A stretch of DNA of 64,000 nt from Pseudomonas sp. SJZ074 (GCF_007828215.1 NZ_VIUE01000029.1:1-64000); one strand, 5' to 3'; counted from the first letter of the stretch, positions 47,258-56,368 are shown. Notes: generated by a model from the letters alone, not told the origin. Made by a program: numbers and translations.

Positions 47258-48559
47258 GTGAGCACACGTGTCCGTTTTTCGCCCGATCACCGTCCAAACC
47301 GCCGTACCCTTCTCAACGCCAGCCCCGCCCTGGTCCTGCTCGGTTGCAGCAGCCTCGCCGCGTTTCTGCCAACGGCCGCCAGTGCCGAAGGCTTCGTCGA
47401 TGATGCCAAGGCCACGCTGAACCTGCGCAACGCCTATTTCAACCGCAACTTCACCAACCCGAACAACGCCCAGGGCAAGGCCGAGGAATGGACCCAGAGT
47501 TTCATCCTCGACGCCAAGTCCGGTTTCACCCAGGGCCCGGTGGGGTTCGGCATGGACGTGTTGGGCCTGTACTCGATCAAGCTCGATGGCGGTAAAGGCA
47601 CCGCCGGCACCCAGCTGCTGCCGGTGCATGACGACGGTCGTCCGGCCGACGACTTCGGCCGTTTGGGCGTGGCCCTGAAGGCCAAGGTGTCGAAGACCGA
47701 ATTGAAGGTCGGTGAATGGATGCCGGTGCTGCCGATCTTGCGTTCCGACGACGGCCGCTCCCTGCCGCAAACCTTCCGCGGCGGCCAGGTGACCTCCACC
47801 GAGATCAGCGGCCTGAGCCTCTATGGCGGTCAGTTCCGCGGCAACAGCCCGCGCAACGATGCGAGCATGGAAGACATGTTCATGAACGGCCGCCCGGCCT
47901 TCACCTCCGACCGCTTCAACTTCGGCGGCGGCGAATATGCCTTCAACGACAAACGCACCCAGGTCGGCGTCTGGTACGCGGAACTGAGCGACATCTACCA
48001 GCAACAGTATTTCAACCTGACCCACAGCCAGCCCATCGGCGACTGGACCCTGGGCGCCAACCTCGGTTACTTCACCGGCAAGGAAAACGGCAGTGCCCTG
48101 GCCGGCGACCTGGACAACAGAACCGCGTTCGCCATGCTCTCGGCCAAGTACGGTGGCAACACCTTCTACGTCGGCCTGCAGAAACTCAGCGGCGACGATG
48201 CCTGGATGCGTGTCAACGGCACCAGCGGCGGCACCCTGGCCAACGACAGCTATAACTCCAGCTACGACAACGCCAAGGAAAAATCCTGGCAACTGCGCCA
48301 CGACTTCAACTTCGCCGCCGTCGGCGTGCCGGGCCTGACGTTGATGAACCGCTACATCAGCGGTGACAACGTGCACACCGCCACGGTGGACGATGGCAAG
48401 GAATGGGGTCGCGAGACCGAACTGGCCTACACCGTGCAGAGCGGCGCGTTGAAGAGCCTCAACGTGAAATGGCGTAACTCGACGATGCGCCGGGACTTCA
48501 GCACCAACGAGTTCGATGAGAACCGTATTTTCATCAGCTACCCGATCAGTTTGTTGTAA
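47258..48559 (+). CDS. OprD-family outer-membrane porin
   Basis: A 433-residue porin of the Occ (OprD) family. A signal peptide ends near PTAASA (about 46). The mature start GFVDDAKATLNLRNAYFNRNF is the family signature; alternating beta-strand segments and the periodic short turns continue to the end (ENRIFISYPISLL, with a C-terminal hydrophobic residue). The start is a GTG behind TAGGAG. It probably admits uronic acids, given the downstream uronate dehydrogenase and TRAP transporter. The exact Occ subtype cannot be assigned. Confidence 0.88.
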   Translation: MSTRVRFSPDHRPNRRTLLNASPALVLLGCSSLAAFLPTAASAEGFVDDAKATLNLRNAYFNRNFTNPNNAQGKAEEWTQSFILDAKSGFTQGPVGFGMDVLGLYSIKLDGGKGTAGTQLLPVHDDGRPADDFGRLGVALKAKVSKTELKVGEWMPVLPILRSDDGRSLPQTFRGGQVTSTEISGLSLYGGQFRGNSPRNDASMEDMFMNGRPAFTSDRFNFGGGEYAFNDKRTQVGVWYAELSDIYQQQYFNLTHSQPIGDWTLGANLGYFTGKENGSALAGDLDNRTAFAMLSAKYGGNTFYVGLQKLSGDDAWMRVNGTSGGTLANDSYNSSYDNAKEKSWQLRHDFNFAAVGVPGLTLMNRYISGDNVHTATVDDGKEWGRETELAYTVQSGALKSLNVKWRNSTMRRDFSTNEFDENRIFISYPISLL

Positions 48560-48598
48560 GGCGGTTGGGTGAGTCTGCTGGTGAGGGAGCTGCTGGGT

Positions 48599-48631
48599 CG
48601 GCGCCTTCGCGAGCAGACTCGCCCCCACAAG
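48599..48631. repeat. single degenerate REP after the porin gene
   Basis: GCGCCTTCGCGAGCAGACTC and CGCCCCCACAAGG are a diverged single unit of the REP family between the porin and uronate dehydrogenase genes. Confidence 0.65.
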
Positions 48632-48704
48632 GAAAGGTCACCCTTTGCCCGCGGTCATATGGCCTATACAACGGATATCACTCATTGTTTGCTCAGGTAA
48701 TGCC

Positions 48705-49526
48705 ATGACTACGACACCGATTCGCCACCCCCTCAATCGCCTGCTGCTGACCGGCGCCGCCGGCGGCCTGGGCAAAGTCCTGCGCGAGCGCCTCAAGCCT
48801 TTCGCCCGTCATATCCGGCTTTCGGACATCGCCAACATGGCCCCGGCCATCGATGAAAGCGAAGAAGTGGTGCCGTGCGACCTGTCTGATAAGCACGCCG
48901 TGCACCAACTGGTGGAAGGTGTCGATGCCATCCTGCACTTCGGGGGTGTTTCGGTGGAGCGCCCGTTCGAAGAAATCCTGGGCGCCAACATCAGTGGCGT
49001 GTTCCACATCTATGAAGCCGCCCGCAAGCACGGTGTCAAGCGGGTGATCTTCGCCAGTTCCAACCACGTCATCGGCTTCTACAAGCAGGACGAGGCCCTC
49101 GACGCCCTCTCCCCGCGTCGCCCGGATGGCTACTACGGCCTGTCCAAGTCCTACGGCGAAGACGTCGCCAGTTTCTACTTCGATCGCTACGGCATCGAGA
49201 CCGTGAGCATCCGCATCGGTTCGTCGTTCGCCGAGCCACAGAACCGCCGGATGATGAGCACCTGGCTGAGTTTCGACGACCTCACCCAACTGATCGAATG
49301 CTCGCTCTACACGCCAAAGGTCGGCCACACCGTGGTCTACGGCGTGTCCGCCAACCGCGACGTCTGGTGGGACAACAGCCACGCCGCGCACCTGGGTTAC
49401 CAACCCAAGGACACTTCCGAGATTTTCCGCGACAAGATCGAAGCCCAGCCAATGCCGGCCGCCGATGACCCGGCCAGGATCTACCAGGGCGGTGCGTTCG
49501 TCGCAGCCGGCCCGTTCGACGACTGA
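48705..49526 (+). CDS. udh: uronate dehydrogenase
   Basis: A 273-residue NAD-dependent extended SDR-type enzyme that oxidises galacturonate or glucuronate to the aldaro-lactone. GAAGGLG at 17-23 binds NAD and the active-site pair is Tyr144 and Lys148 (YYGLSKSYGE). LHFGGVSVERPFEEILGAN and FASSNHVIGFYKQDE are the typical Udh segments. ATG 48705 (MTTTPIRHPLN) lies behind an AGGTAATGCC stretch. It is followed by the lactonase gene, the next step of the pathway. Confidence 0.88.
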   Translation: MTTTPIRHPLNRLLLTGAAGGLGKVLRERLKPFARHIRLSDIANMAPAIDESEEVVPCDLSDKHAVHQLVEGVDAILHFGGVSVERPFEEILGANISGVFHIYEAARKHGVKRVIFASSNHVIGFYKQDEALDALSPRRPDGYYGLSKSYGEDVASFYFDRYGIETVSIRIGSSFAEPQNRRMMSTWLSFDDLTQLIECSLYTPKVGHTVVYGVSANRDVWWDNSHAAHLGYQPKDTSEIFRDKIEAQPMPAADDPARIYQGGAFVAAGPFDD

Positions 49527-49568
49527 TTGGCCTGTTTCCATGGGATACGAACGTACAAAGGAATCACC

Positions 49569-50474
49569 ATGCAAGCCGAATTGATTGTCGATGCGCGCAA
49601 CGCCGTCGGGGAGAGCCCGGTATGGGTCCCCGAGGAAAACGCCCTGTATTGGGTAAACATCCCCAGCGGCGGCCTGCAACGCTGGAATGCCAGCAGCGGA
49701 AAAGTCCAAGGCTGGGAAGCTCCCGAAATGCTTGCCTGCATTGCCCGTCACCAGGACGGCGGCTGGGTCGCGGGCATGGAAAGCGGTTTCTTCCGCCTGC
49801 ATCCCCATGACGACGGCAGCCTGGACAGCGAACTCTGTGCGAGCGTCGAGCACAGCCGCGTCGACATGCGCCTCAACGATGGCCGTTGCGACCGCCAGGG
49901 CCGCTTCTGGGCCGGCAGCATGGTGCTGAACATGGCCGCCAACGTCGATGAAGGCCGGATGTACCGGTATGAAGCCGGGCAGCGCAGCCCGGTCGAGGCG
50001 CAACTGAGCGGTTTCATCGTGCCCAATGGCCTGGGCTTCAGCCCGGATGGGCGGACAATGTACCTCTCCGACTCACACCCGTTGGTCCAGCAGATCTGGG
50101 CTTTCGATTACGACATCGACAGTGGTACGCCGTCCAACCGGCGTCTGTTCGTCGACATGCTGCCCCTGGCCGGTCGCCCGGACGGCGCGGCGGTAGACGC
50201 CGATGGTTGCTACTGGATCTGCGCCAACGACGCCGGCCTGATCCACCGTTTTACCCCGGATGGCCGACTGGATCGTTCGCTGGCCGTACCGGTGAAGAAA
50301 CCGACGATGTGCGCCTTTGGCGGCAGCCGTCTGGACACCCTGTTCGTCACCTCAATCCGCCCCGGCGATGACAACGACCCGCAATCCCTGGCCGGTGGCG
50401 TGTTCGCCCTTCACCCCGGCGTCAAGGGTCTGGCTGAACCTGCCTTCGGAGGACGGAAACACTCCGCGAACTGA
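49569..50474 (+). CDS. SMP-30/gluconolactonase family lactonase
   Basis: A 301-residue six-bladed propeller lactonase (SGL family). ESPVWVPEENALYWVN at the N terminus supplies the Glu metal ligand, MRLNDGRCDRQGRFWAGSM the Asn, IVPNGLGFSPDGRTMYLSDS another Asn, and RPDGAAVDADGCYWIC the Asp. It should open the aldarolactone made by the uronate dehydrogenase next door. ATG 49569 follows AAAGGAATCACC. No signal peptide is present, so it is cytoplasmic. Confidence 0.86.
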   Translation: MQAELIVDARNAVGESPVWVPEENALYWVNIPSGGLQRWNASSGKVQGWEAPEMLACIARHQDGGWVAGMESGFFRLHPHDDGSLDSELCASVEHSRVDMRLNDGRCDRQGRFWAGSMVLNMAANVDEGRMYRYEAGQRSPVEAQLSGFIVPNGLGFSPDGRTMYLSDSHPLVQQIWAFDYDIDSGTPSNRRLFVDMLPLAGRPDGAAVDADGCYWICANDAGLIHRFTPDGRLDRSLAVPVKKPTMCAFGGSRLDTLFVTSIRPGDDNDPQSLAGGVFALHPGVKGLAEPAFGGRKHSAN

Positions 50475-50530
50475 TCTGCTTTGCCGCTTCACATCGATAG
50501 ACATAAAAACAACAACACTGGAGATTGAAC

Positions 50531-51499
50531 ATGAATTTCAAACGCACACTTTTGATCGCCGCTTTGCCCCTGGCCTTCCTGGCGCAGGCGGCTCATGCCC
50601 TCGATATCAAGATCGCCGACATCCACCCCAAAGGCTACCCGACCGTGGTCGCCGAGGAGTCCATGGGTAAAACCCTGGAAAAGGAGAGCAACGGCGAGCT
50701 GAAGTTCAAGTATTTCCCAGGTGGCGTACTGGGTTCTGAAAAAGAAGTCATCGAACAGATGCAAGCCGGCGCGATCCAGATGTCTCGCGTGAGTTTGGGC
50801 ATCGTCGGCCCTGTGGTGCCGGACGTGAACGTCTTCAACATGCCGTTCATCTTCCGCGACCAGGCGCACATGCGCGCCGTCATCGACGGTGAAGTGGGCG
50901 ATGCGATCCTCGACCGGATCACCAACTCCGAGTTTGGCCTGGTGGCCCTGGCCTGGATGGACGGCGGCACGCGCAACCTCTACACCAAGAAACCGGTGCG
51001 CAAGCTCGAAGACCTTAAGGGCATGAAGATTCGTGTCCAGGGCAACCCGATGTTCATCGACACCATCAATGCCATGGGCGGCAACGGCATCGCCATGGAC
51101 ACCGGCGAGATCTTCAGCGCCCTGCAGACCGGCGTGATAGATGGCGCGGAAAACAACCCGCCGACCATGCTCGAACATAACCACTACCAGAACGCCAAGT
51201 TCTATAGTCTGACCGGTCACCTGATCCTGCCCGAGCCGATCGTGATGTCGAAAATCACCTGGAACAAGCTCACGCCGCAGCAACAGGACATGGTGAAAAA
51301 AGCCGCCAAGGCGGCCCAGGCCGAAGAGCGCGAGCTGTGGGACAAGAAGTCCGCTGCCAGTGAAGAAAAACTCAAGGCAGCTGGCGTCGAGTTCATCACC
51401 GTCGACAAGAAACCTTTCTACGACGCCACCGCACCGATCCGGGCCAAATACGGCGCGCCATATGCCGATCTGATCAAGCGTATCGAAGCGGTCCAGTAA
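50531..51499 (+). CDS. TRAP transporter substrate-binding protein (DctP family)
   Basis: A 322-residue periplasmic binding protein. The signal peptide is about 1-24 (LLIAALPLAFLAQAAHA). DIKIADIHPKGYPTVV starts the mature protein, and GGTRNLYTKKPVRKLEDLKGMKIRV contains the conserved Arg that binds the ligand carboxylate. The neighbours make a uronate or aldarate the likely ligand. ATG 50531 is used; a TTG two codons earlier is less likely. It is followed by the two membrane subunits of the same transporter. Confidence 0.9.
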   Translation: MNFKRTLLIAALPLAFLAQAAHALDIKIADIHPKGYPTVVAEESMGKTLEKESNGELKFKYFPGGVLGSEKEVIEQMQAGAIQMSRVSLGIVGPVVPDVNVFNMPFIFRDQAHMRAVIDGEVGDAILDRITNSEFGLVALAWMDGGTRNLYTKKPVRKLEDLKGMKIRVQGNPMFIDTINAMGGNGIAMDTGEIFSALQTGVIDGAENNPPTMLEHNHYQNAKFYSLTGHLILPEPIVMSKITWNKLTPQQQDMVKKAAKAAQAEERELWDKKSAASEEKLKAAGVEFITVDKKPFYDATAPIRAKYGAPYADLIKRIEAVQ

Positions 51500-51575
51500 C
51501 CCCTCTCGATCTGTACTCATGAAAAGGCTGGGCGCGCCTGCGGTTAAAAGGCGCGCCCGGTTACGGTGGAACCCG

Positions 51576-52103
51576 ATGAAGAATTCACTGCTGCGTATCA
51601 ACGACACGATTTACATGACTTGCATCTGGGTGGCCGGCCTTTCTGTCCTTGCCGTTGCGCTGATGATTCCGTGGGGGGTGTTTGCCCGCTACGTACTCGG
51701 TACCGGTTCAAGCTGGCCAGAGCCCACCGCCATCCTGCTGATGATCGTATTTACCTTCATCGGTGCCGCCGCCAGCTACCGCTCCGGCTCGCACATGGCC
51801 GTGGACATGGTCACCAGCCGGCTGCCCCCGCGCTGGCAAACCCTGGCTTCGGTTTTCACCCAGCTCTTGATGGCTGCGGTGTGCATTTTCATGACCATCT
51901 GGGGCACCAAGTTGTGCATGACCACCTGGAATCAATTCATGAGCGCCATCCCCACCCTGCGCGTCGGCATCACCTACATGCCGATCCCGATCGGCGGTTT
52001 CCTGACCCTGATTTTCGTCCTGGAAAAACTCTTGCTAGGTGATCAAAGCCAGCGTCGGGTCGTGCAGTTCGACCTGGTTGAAGAAAACGAAGGTGCCGCT
52101 TAA
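51576..52103 (+). CDS. TRAP transporter small permease (DctQ family)
   Basis: A 175-residue membrane protein with four helices. PWGVFARYVLGTGSSWPEP after helix 2 and SHMAVDMVTSRLPPRW in the loop are the DctQ signature. ATG 51576 (MKNSLLRIND), behind a GGTGGA, is preferred over an ATG at 51519 with no ribosome binding site. Its stop overlaps the DctM gene start (TAATG). It is the small partner of the transporter. Confidence 0.88.
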   Translation: MKNSLLRINDTIYMTCIWVAGLSVLAVALMIPWGVFARYVLGTGSSWPEPTAILLMIVFTFIGAAASYRSGSHMAVDMVTSRLPPRWQTLASVFTQLLMAAVCIFMTIWGTKLCMTTWNQFMSAIPTLRVGITYMPIPIGGFLTLIFVLEKLLLGDQSQRRVVQFDLVEENEGAA

Positions 52104-53383
52104 TGGACGCTCTGATTCTGCTGGGCAGTTTTTTGTTGTTGATCCTGATCGGCATGCCGGTCGCCTACGCGCTGGGCGCTGCCGCCCTGATCGGTGCGTG
52201 GTGGATCGATATTCCGTTCCAGGCCATGATGATTCAGATAACGGGCGGCGTGAACAAGTTCTCGTTGTTGGCCATCCCCTTCTTCGTTCTGGCCGGTGCG
52301 ATCATGGCCGAGGGCGGCATGTCCCGCCGCCTGGTGGCATTCGCCAGCGTGTTGGTAGGCTTCGTGCGCGGTGGTCTGTCATTGGTCAACCTCGTGGCCT
52401 CGAGTTTTTTTGGCGCGATCTCCGGTTCCTCGGTAGCCGATACCGCTTCGGTCGGTTCGGTGCTGATCCCGGAAATGGAACGCCGCGGCTATCCGCGTGA
52501 GTTCGCCACCGCTGTCACCGTCAGTGGTTCGGTGCAAGCGCTGCTCACGCCGCCAAGCCACAACGCGGTGCTGTACTCCCTCGCCGCTGGCGGCACCGTT
52601 TCCATCGGATCGCTGTTCATGGCGGGCATCGTCCCCGGCATCATGATGAACCTCTGCTTGATGGCGCTGTGTCTGGTCTTTGCGAGGAAGCGCAATTACC
52701 CCAAGGGCGAGGTGATTCCGCTCAAGCAAGCGTTGAAGATCTGCAAGGAAGCCATGTGGGGCATGATGACCCTGTTCATCATCCTCGGCGGCATTCTCTC
52801 GGGCGTTTTCACCGCCACCGAATCGGCCGCCATTGCGGTGGTGTGGGCATTCTTCGTGACCATGTGCATCTATCGCGACTACAAGTGGAGCGAGTTGCCG
52901 AAACTGATGCACCGTACGGTACGCACCATCTCCATCGTGATGATCCTGATCGGCTTCGCCGCCAGCTTCGGCTACATCATGACGCTGATGGAAATCCCGG
53001 CGAAGATCACCACTGCGTTCCTGACGCTGTCGGACAACCGCTACGTGATCCTGATGTGCATCAACGTGATGTTGCTGCTGCTGGGCACCGTGATGGACAT
53101 GGCGCCGCTGATCCTGATCCTGACGCCGATCCTGATGCCGGTGATCGTGGGCATTGGTGTGGACCCGGTGCAGTTCGGCATGATCATGCTGGTGAACCTG
53201 GGGATCGGCCTGATTACCCCACCGGTGGGCGCAGTGCTGTTCGTCGGCTCGGCCATTGGCAAGGTCAGTATCGAAAGCACCGTCAAGGCCCTGCTGCCGT
53301 TCTACGCCATGTTGTTCCTGGTGCTGCTGCTGGTGACTTACGTCCCGGCCATTTCGCTCTGGTTGCCGCATCTGGTGTTGTAA
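52103..53383 (+). CDS. TRAP transporter large permease (DctM family)
   Basis: A 426-residue membrane protein with about 12 helices. SFFGAISGSSVADTASVGSVLIPEMERRGYPREFATAVT is split around residues 92-133 and is the DctM signature, followed by TPPSHNAVLYSLAAGG. It overlaps the small permease gene by one base. It is driven by the Na+ gradient with the binding protein and DctQ encoded upstream. A hairpin follows its stop. Confidence 0.92.
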   Translation: MDALILLGSFLLLILIGMPVAYALGAAALIGAWWIDIPFQAMMIQITGGVNKFSLLAIPFFVLAGAIMAEGGMSRRLVAFASVLVGFVRGGLSLVNLVASSFFGAISGSSVADTASVGSVLIPEMERRGYPREFATAVTVSGSVQALLTPPSHNAVLYSLAAGGTVSIGSLFMAGIVPGIMMNLCLMALCLVFARKRNYPKGEVIPLKQALKICKEAMWGMMTLFIILGGILSGVFTATESAAIAVVWAFFVTMCIYRDYKWSELPKLMHRTVRTISIVMILIGFAASFGYIMTLMEIPAKITTAFLTLSDNRYVILMCINVMLLLLGTVMDMAPLILILTPILMPVIVGIGVDPVQFGMIMLVNLGIGLITPPVGAVLFVGSAIGKVSIESTVKALLPFYAMLFLVLLLVTYVPAISLWLPHLVL

Positions 53384-53400
53384 CTCGAAGCACATCCCCT

Positions 53401-53431
53401 TTGCGGCGAGGGATTCATTCCCTCGCCGCAA
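53401..53431. terminator. hairpin of the GCGGCGAGGG family after the TRAP genes
   Basis: TTGCGGCGAGGG and CCCTCGCCGCAA form a perfect 12-bp stem with an ATTCAT loop. It lies 17 bp after the DctM stop. No T tract follows, so it may stabilise the transcript end rather than terminate. Confidence 0.55.
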
Positions 53432-53486
53432 CAGCGTTCACATAGAAACCCTTGCACCGCCCTCCTACCCTGCAGACAACGCCCAC

Positions 53487-54353
53487 ATGACTTCCCTCCT
53501 GCACCTAGAAGACGAACTCACCCACCTTACCCTGGCGCCTCACCTGGGTGCCAGCCTGGTCAGTTGGACCTTGCGCAGCAACGGCCAGCCTCTGCTGCGC
53601 CCGCCCGCACCCCAGGCCCTGGAAAACCGCCTGCCCGGCAAGCTCGGCTGTTTTCCATTGATCCCCTGGTCGAACCGGATCGCCAAAGGCGGCTTCGATT
53701 GTCCCGGCGGCTGGCTGGCATTGGAGACCAACAGCCCCAACGATCCGTTTCCGATCCATGGCAGCGCCTGGCAGCAACCGTGGCAGGTGATCGAACAGGG
53801 CCCTCAGGAGGCGTTGCTGCAACTGCACAGCCAATACCCATTCGCCTATTGCGCCAGCCTGCGCATCCGCCTGGACGGCGGCCAGTTGCACTTCGCAATG
53901 CATATCACGCACATGGCCGAACAGCCGGCCTGGCATGGGTTGGGCTTGCATCCCTACTTTCCCCGGACCCTCAATACCCGCCTGCAAACCCGCGCCACCG
54001 ACGTCTGGCTATGCGACGCCACGAAGCTGCCGACGGAACTGAGTGCCGTCCCCGCGCACTGGAACTTCCAACAGCCTCGCGTGCTGCCGGATACCCTCGT
54101 GGACAATGGTTTCGGCGGTTGGGACGGACACTGCCTGATCGAGCAGCCCGACCTGGGCTATGCATTGGAATGCCAGGCCAGCGGCTGCGATTACTTCCTG
54201 CTGTACTGCCCCGTGGGCCTGGATTTCTTTTGCATCGAACCGGTCAGCCACCCGGTCAACGCCCACCACCTGCCGGGACGGCCGGGGTTGCGTTTGCTGG
54301 AGCAAGGGCAATCGGTAGCGATGGAGTTTTCGATGCGGTGCCGGTTGTTGTGA
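53487..54353 (+). CDS. aldose 1-epimerase family protein
   Basis: A 288-residue galactose-mutarotase-like protein. GKLGCFPLIPWSNRIAKGGF, DPFPIHGSAWQQPW with the first catalytic His, and HGLGLHPYFPRTL with a second fit the family; a C-terminal Glu is expected in FCIEPVSHPVNAHH. It could convert the anomers of the uronate or sugar imported by the TRAP system. It lies about 100 bp after the DctM gene, beyond a hairpin, so co-transcription is uncertain. Confidence 0.82.
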   Translation: MTSLLHLEDELTHLTLAPHLGASLVSWTLRSNGQPLLRPPAPQALENRLPGKLGCFPLIPWSNRIAKGGFDCPGGWLALETNSPNDPFPIHGSAWQQPWQVIEQGPQEALLQLHSQYPFAYCASLRIRLDGGQLHFAMHITHMAEQPAWHGLGLHPYFPRTLNTRLQTRATDVWLCDATKLPTELSAVPAHWNFQQPRVLPDTLVDNGFGGWDGHCLIEQPDLGYALECQASGCDYFLLYCPVGLDFFCIEPVSHPVNAHHLPGRPGLRLLEQGQSVAMEFSMRCRLL

Positions 54354-54361
54354 CCACAACC

Positions 54362-54391
54362 TGTGGCGAGGGGATTTATCCCCTCGCCACA
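54362..54391. terminator. hairpin between convergent aldose epimerase and TauE/SafE genes
   Basis: TGTGGCGAGGGG and CCCCTCGCCACA form a 12-bp stem with an ATTTAT loop. On the plus strand AAAAGC follows. It could terminate either gene. Confidence 0.6.
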
Positions 54392-54422
54392 AAAGCATCA
54401 CAAGCTACAGGGTGTAAGTACG

Positions 54423-55223
54423 CTACGCCCGCACGAGCATATACACCGCCACCCCCAGACACACCCCGGCAAACCCCACCTGTAACACCCGGGCCGGGAT
54501 CCGGGACGCCAGCCGCCGGCCCAGCACCATGCCAACAATACTGGCCACGATGAACACCGCCCCGACCTGATCGATACGCACCCCCGCATGCAAGGCCCCT
54601 GCCACGCCGATCAGCGAAATCAGGCTGATGACCATCAGCGAGGTTGCGACGATCCCGCGCATCTGCACGTCGGTCAGTTGCTTGAATGCCGGCACGATCA
54701 GGAAACCACCGCCCACGCCCAGCAGGCCGGACACCACCCCGGTCACCGCACCGAGCGTCGCCAGCGTGGCAGTGCAGCGCGGGGTCCAGGCCAGGCGTCC
54801 GGTCTGGCGGTCGAGCATGCAGTTTTTCTGACCCCAACTGGCGGCGCCATGATCGCTGGGTGCCACTTGCGGCGTTTCACGACGCAACATGCGCGCCGCC
54901 ACCAGCACCATCAGCAGGCTGAACAGCATCATCAGGATTTTTTCCGAAAGCTGGTGGGCAAGGTAGATGCCCAGCGGCGAAAACACCGCGCCCAGCAGTG
55001 CGATCAGCAACGCCGCGCGATAGCGCACCAGGCCATGGCGCAAGCCATCGATGGCGCCCACCGCCGCCGCACTGCCCACGGCGAACAACGCCACGGGCGC
55101 GGCCTGAGTCATGGTCAAACCCAGCCCCAGTACCAACGCCGGAACCGCGAGGATGCCGCCCCCGGCCCCGGTCAATCCCAGGACCAGGCCCATGACCACG
55201 CCGAAAAAACTTGCCAGCAACAT
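54423..55223 (-). CDS. TauE/SafE-family sulfite/anion exporter
   Basis: A 266-residue inner-membrane protein with eight or nine helices in two inverted repeats, each led by a glycine-rich motif: GLTGAGGGILAVP near 16-28 and GLLGVGGGFLIVP near 164-176. Members export sulfite or sulfoacetate-type anions. It is divergent from a persulfide-dioxygenase-like hydrolase, a pairing that suggests removal of the sulfite produced when sulfide or persulfide is oxidised. Confidence 0.85.
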   Translation of the reverse strand: MLLASFFGVVMGLVLGLTGAGGGILAVPALVLGLGLTMTQAAPVALFAVGSAAAVGAIDGLRHGLVRYRAALLIALLGAVFSPLGIYLAHQLSEKILMMLFSLLMVLVAARMLRRETPQVAPSDHGAASWGQKNCMLDRQTGRLAWTPRCTATLATLGAVTGVVSGLLGVGGGFLIVPAFKQLTDVQMRGIVATSLMVISLISLIGVAGALHAGVRIDQVGAVFIVASIVGMVLGRRLASRIPARVLQVGFAGVCLGVAVYMLVRA

Positions 55224-55360
55224 AAGATTCTCTCAAACAGCGCACACCTGTTGGCAGGTGCGATCGCATTTGCAGGACGCCTTGGCCCTCACTAAGCTGC
55301 GGACCATATGTTGCTAACCTTACGTGTTGCAACCGGTTCCTTCCGCACAGGTTAGTCGTC
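55224..55360. promoter_or_regulatory. divergent promoter region with direct repeats TGTTGC(N)AACC
   Basis: TGTTGCTAACC (55309-55319) and TGTTGCAACC (55325-55334) are near-identical repeats 16 bp apart, 25 bp before the hydrolase start. They are candidates for a repressor site controlling both divergent genes. Confidence 0.4.
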
Positions 55361-56224
55361 ATGCCCGCGCAGATCCAAAGCTTCCTCGACCCCGCTTCAA
55401 AGACCTACACCCATGTCGTTTATGAGCAGGACGCCGGGCAATGCGCGGTGGTCGATCCGGTGCTCGACTACGACCCGGCCTCGGGGCGCAGCGGCACCAC
55501 GCAGGCCGACCGGGTGATCGCGTTCGTGCGGGAACACCGGTTGACCGTGCAATGGTTGCTGGAAACCCACGCCCACGCCGATCACCTCTCCGCCGCGCCT
55601 TACCTGCGACGGGAACTGGGTGGCAAGATCGCCATCGGCGAGTCCATCGGCCAGGTCCAGAACGTGTTCAAGGCGCTGTTCAACCTCGAAGCGCAGTTTG
55701 CCGTGGATGGTTCGCAGTTCGATCATCTGTTCGGCCCCGATGAAACATTCTTCATCGGCAACCTCAAGGCCACTGCGCTGCACGTGCCCGGTCATACCCC
55801 GGCGGACATGGCCTACCTGATCGACGACGAGGTGATCCTGGTGGGTGATACGCTGTTCATGCCCGATGTCGGCAGTGCCCGTTGTGACTTCCCGGGCGGC
55901 AACGCCCACCAGCTCTACGCCTCGATCCACAAGCTGTTGGCCTTCCCCGCCGGCGTGCGGTTATATGTGTGTCATGACTACCCGCCGGAGCATCGCGAGC
56001 CCCACTGCATGAGCACCGTGGGCGAACAGCGCCGGCACAATATCCACGTTCACGATGGCATCGACGAAGCCACCTTCGTCGCCATGCGCACCCAGCGCGA
56101 CGCCACGCTGGGCATGCCGACGCTGCTGTTGCCGGCGATCCAGGTCAATGTGCGGGCAGGCAACCTGCCGCCGGCCGAGGCCAATGGCGTGACCTATCTG
56201 AAGATTCCGCTCAACCAGCTTTGA
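55361..56224 (+). CDS. metallo-beta-lactamase-fold hydrolase, persulfide dioxygenase-like
   Basis: A 287-residue protein of the glyoxalase II superfamily. The metal motif HAHADH lies at 70-75 (ETHAHADHLSAAPYL), with GHTPADMAYLI carrying a further His and DVGSARCDFPGGNAHQLY and CHDYPPEH later ligands. The subgroup with SAAPYL and the FPGGNA region includes bacterial persulfide dioxygenases (Blh/ETHE1-like), which turn glutathione persulfide into sulfite. Pairing with a divergent TauE/SafE exporter supports this. A generic hydrolase remains possible. Confidence 0.78.
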   Translation: MPAQIQSFLDPASKTYTHVVYEQDAGQCAVVDPVLDYDPASGRSGTTQADRVIAFVREHRLTVQWLLETHAHADHLSAAPYLRRELGGKIAIGESIGQVQNVFKALFNLEAQFAVDGSQFDHLFGPDETFFIGNLKATALHVPGHTPADMAYLIDDEVILVGDTLFMPDVGSARCDFPGGNAHQLYASIHKLLAFPAGVRLYVCHDYPPEHREPHCMSTVGEQRRHNIHVHDGIDEATFVAMRTQRDATLGMPTLLLPAIQVNVRAGNLPPAEANGVTYLKIPLNQL

Positions 56225-56277
56225 GAAAGCCTGTGAGAGCTGTAGTCGGTTCGCACTTCACTGACGCGGACCACCCT

Positions 56278-56368
56278 TGTGGGAGCGGGCTTGCTCGCGA
56301 AGGCGGTGTATCAGTCGACGTTGATGTCGCCTGATACACCGCCTTCGCGAGCAAGCCCGCTCCCACAT
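56278..56368. repeat. REP doublet between the hydrolase and bkdR
   Basis: TGTGGGAGCGGGCTTGCTCG and GCGAGCAAGCCCGCTCCCAC form an inverted pair around a core that itself contains GGTGTATCAG and CTGATACACC, so the whole 90 bp can fold into one long hairpin. Confidence 0.88.

Noticed and set aside
47000-48628. 542-codon open frame on the minus strand
   Set aside because: It runs antisense through the OprD-type porin gene and its composition (rich in Ala, Gly, Val, His, Gln) is that of a shadow frame. Only its last part, outside the porin, deserved a note.
53564-54553. 329-codon plus-strand frame over the aldose epimerase gene
   Set aside because: It is a shifted frame of the real gene, rich in Pro, Arg and Ala, and lacks any conserved motif.
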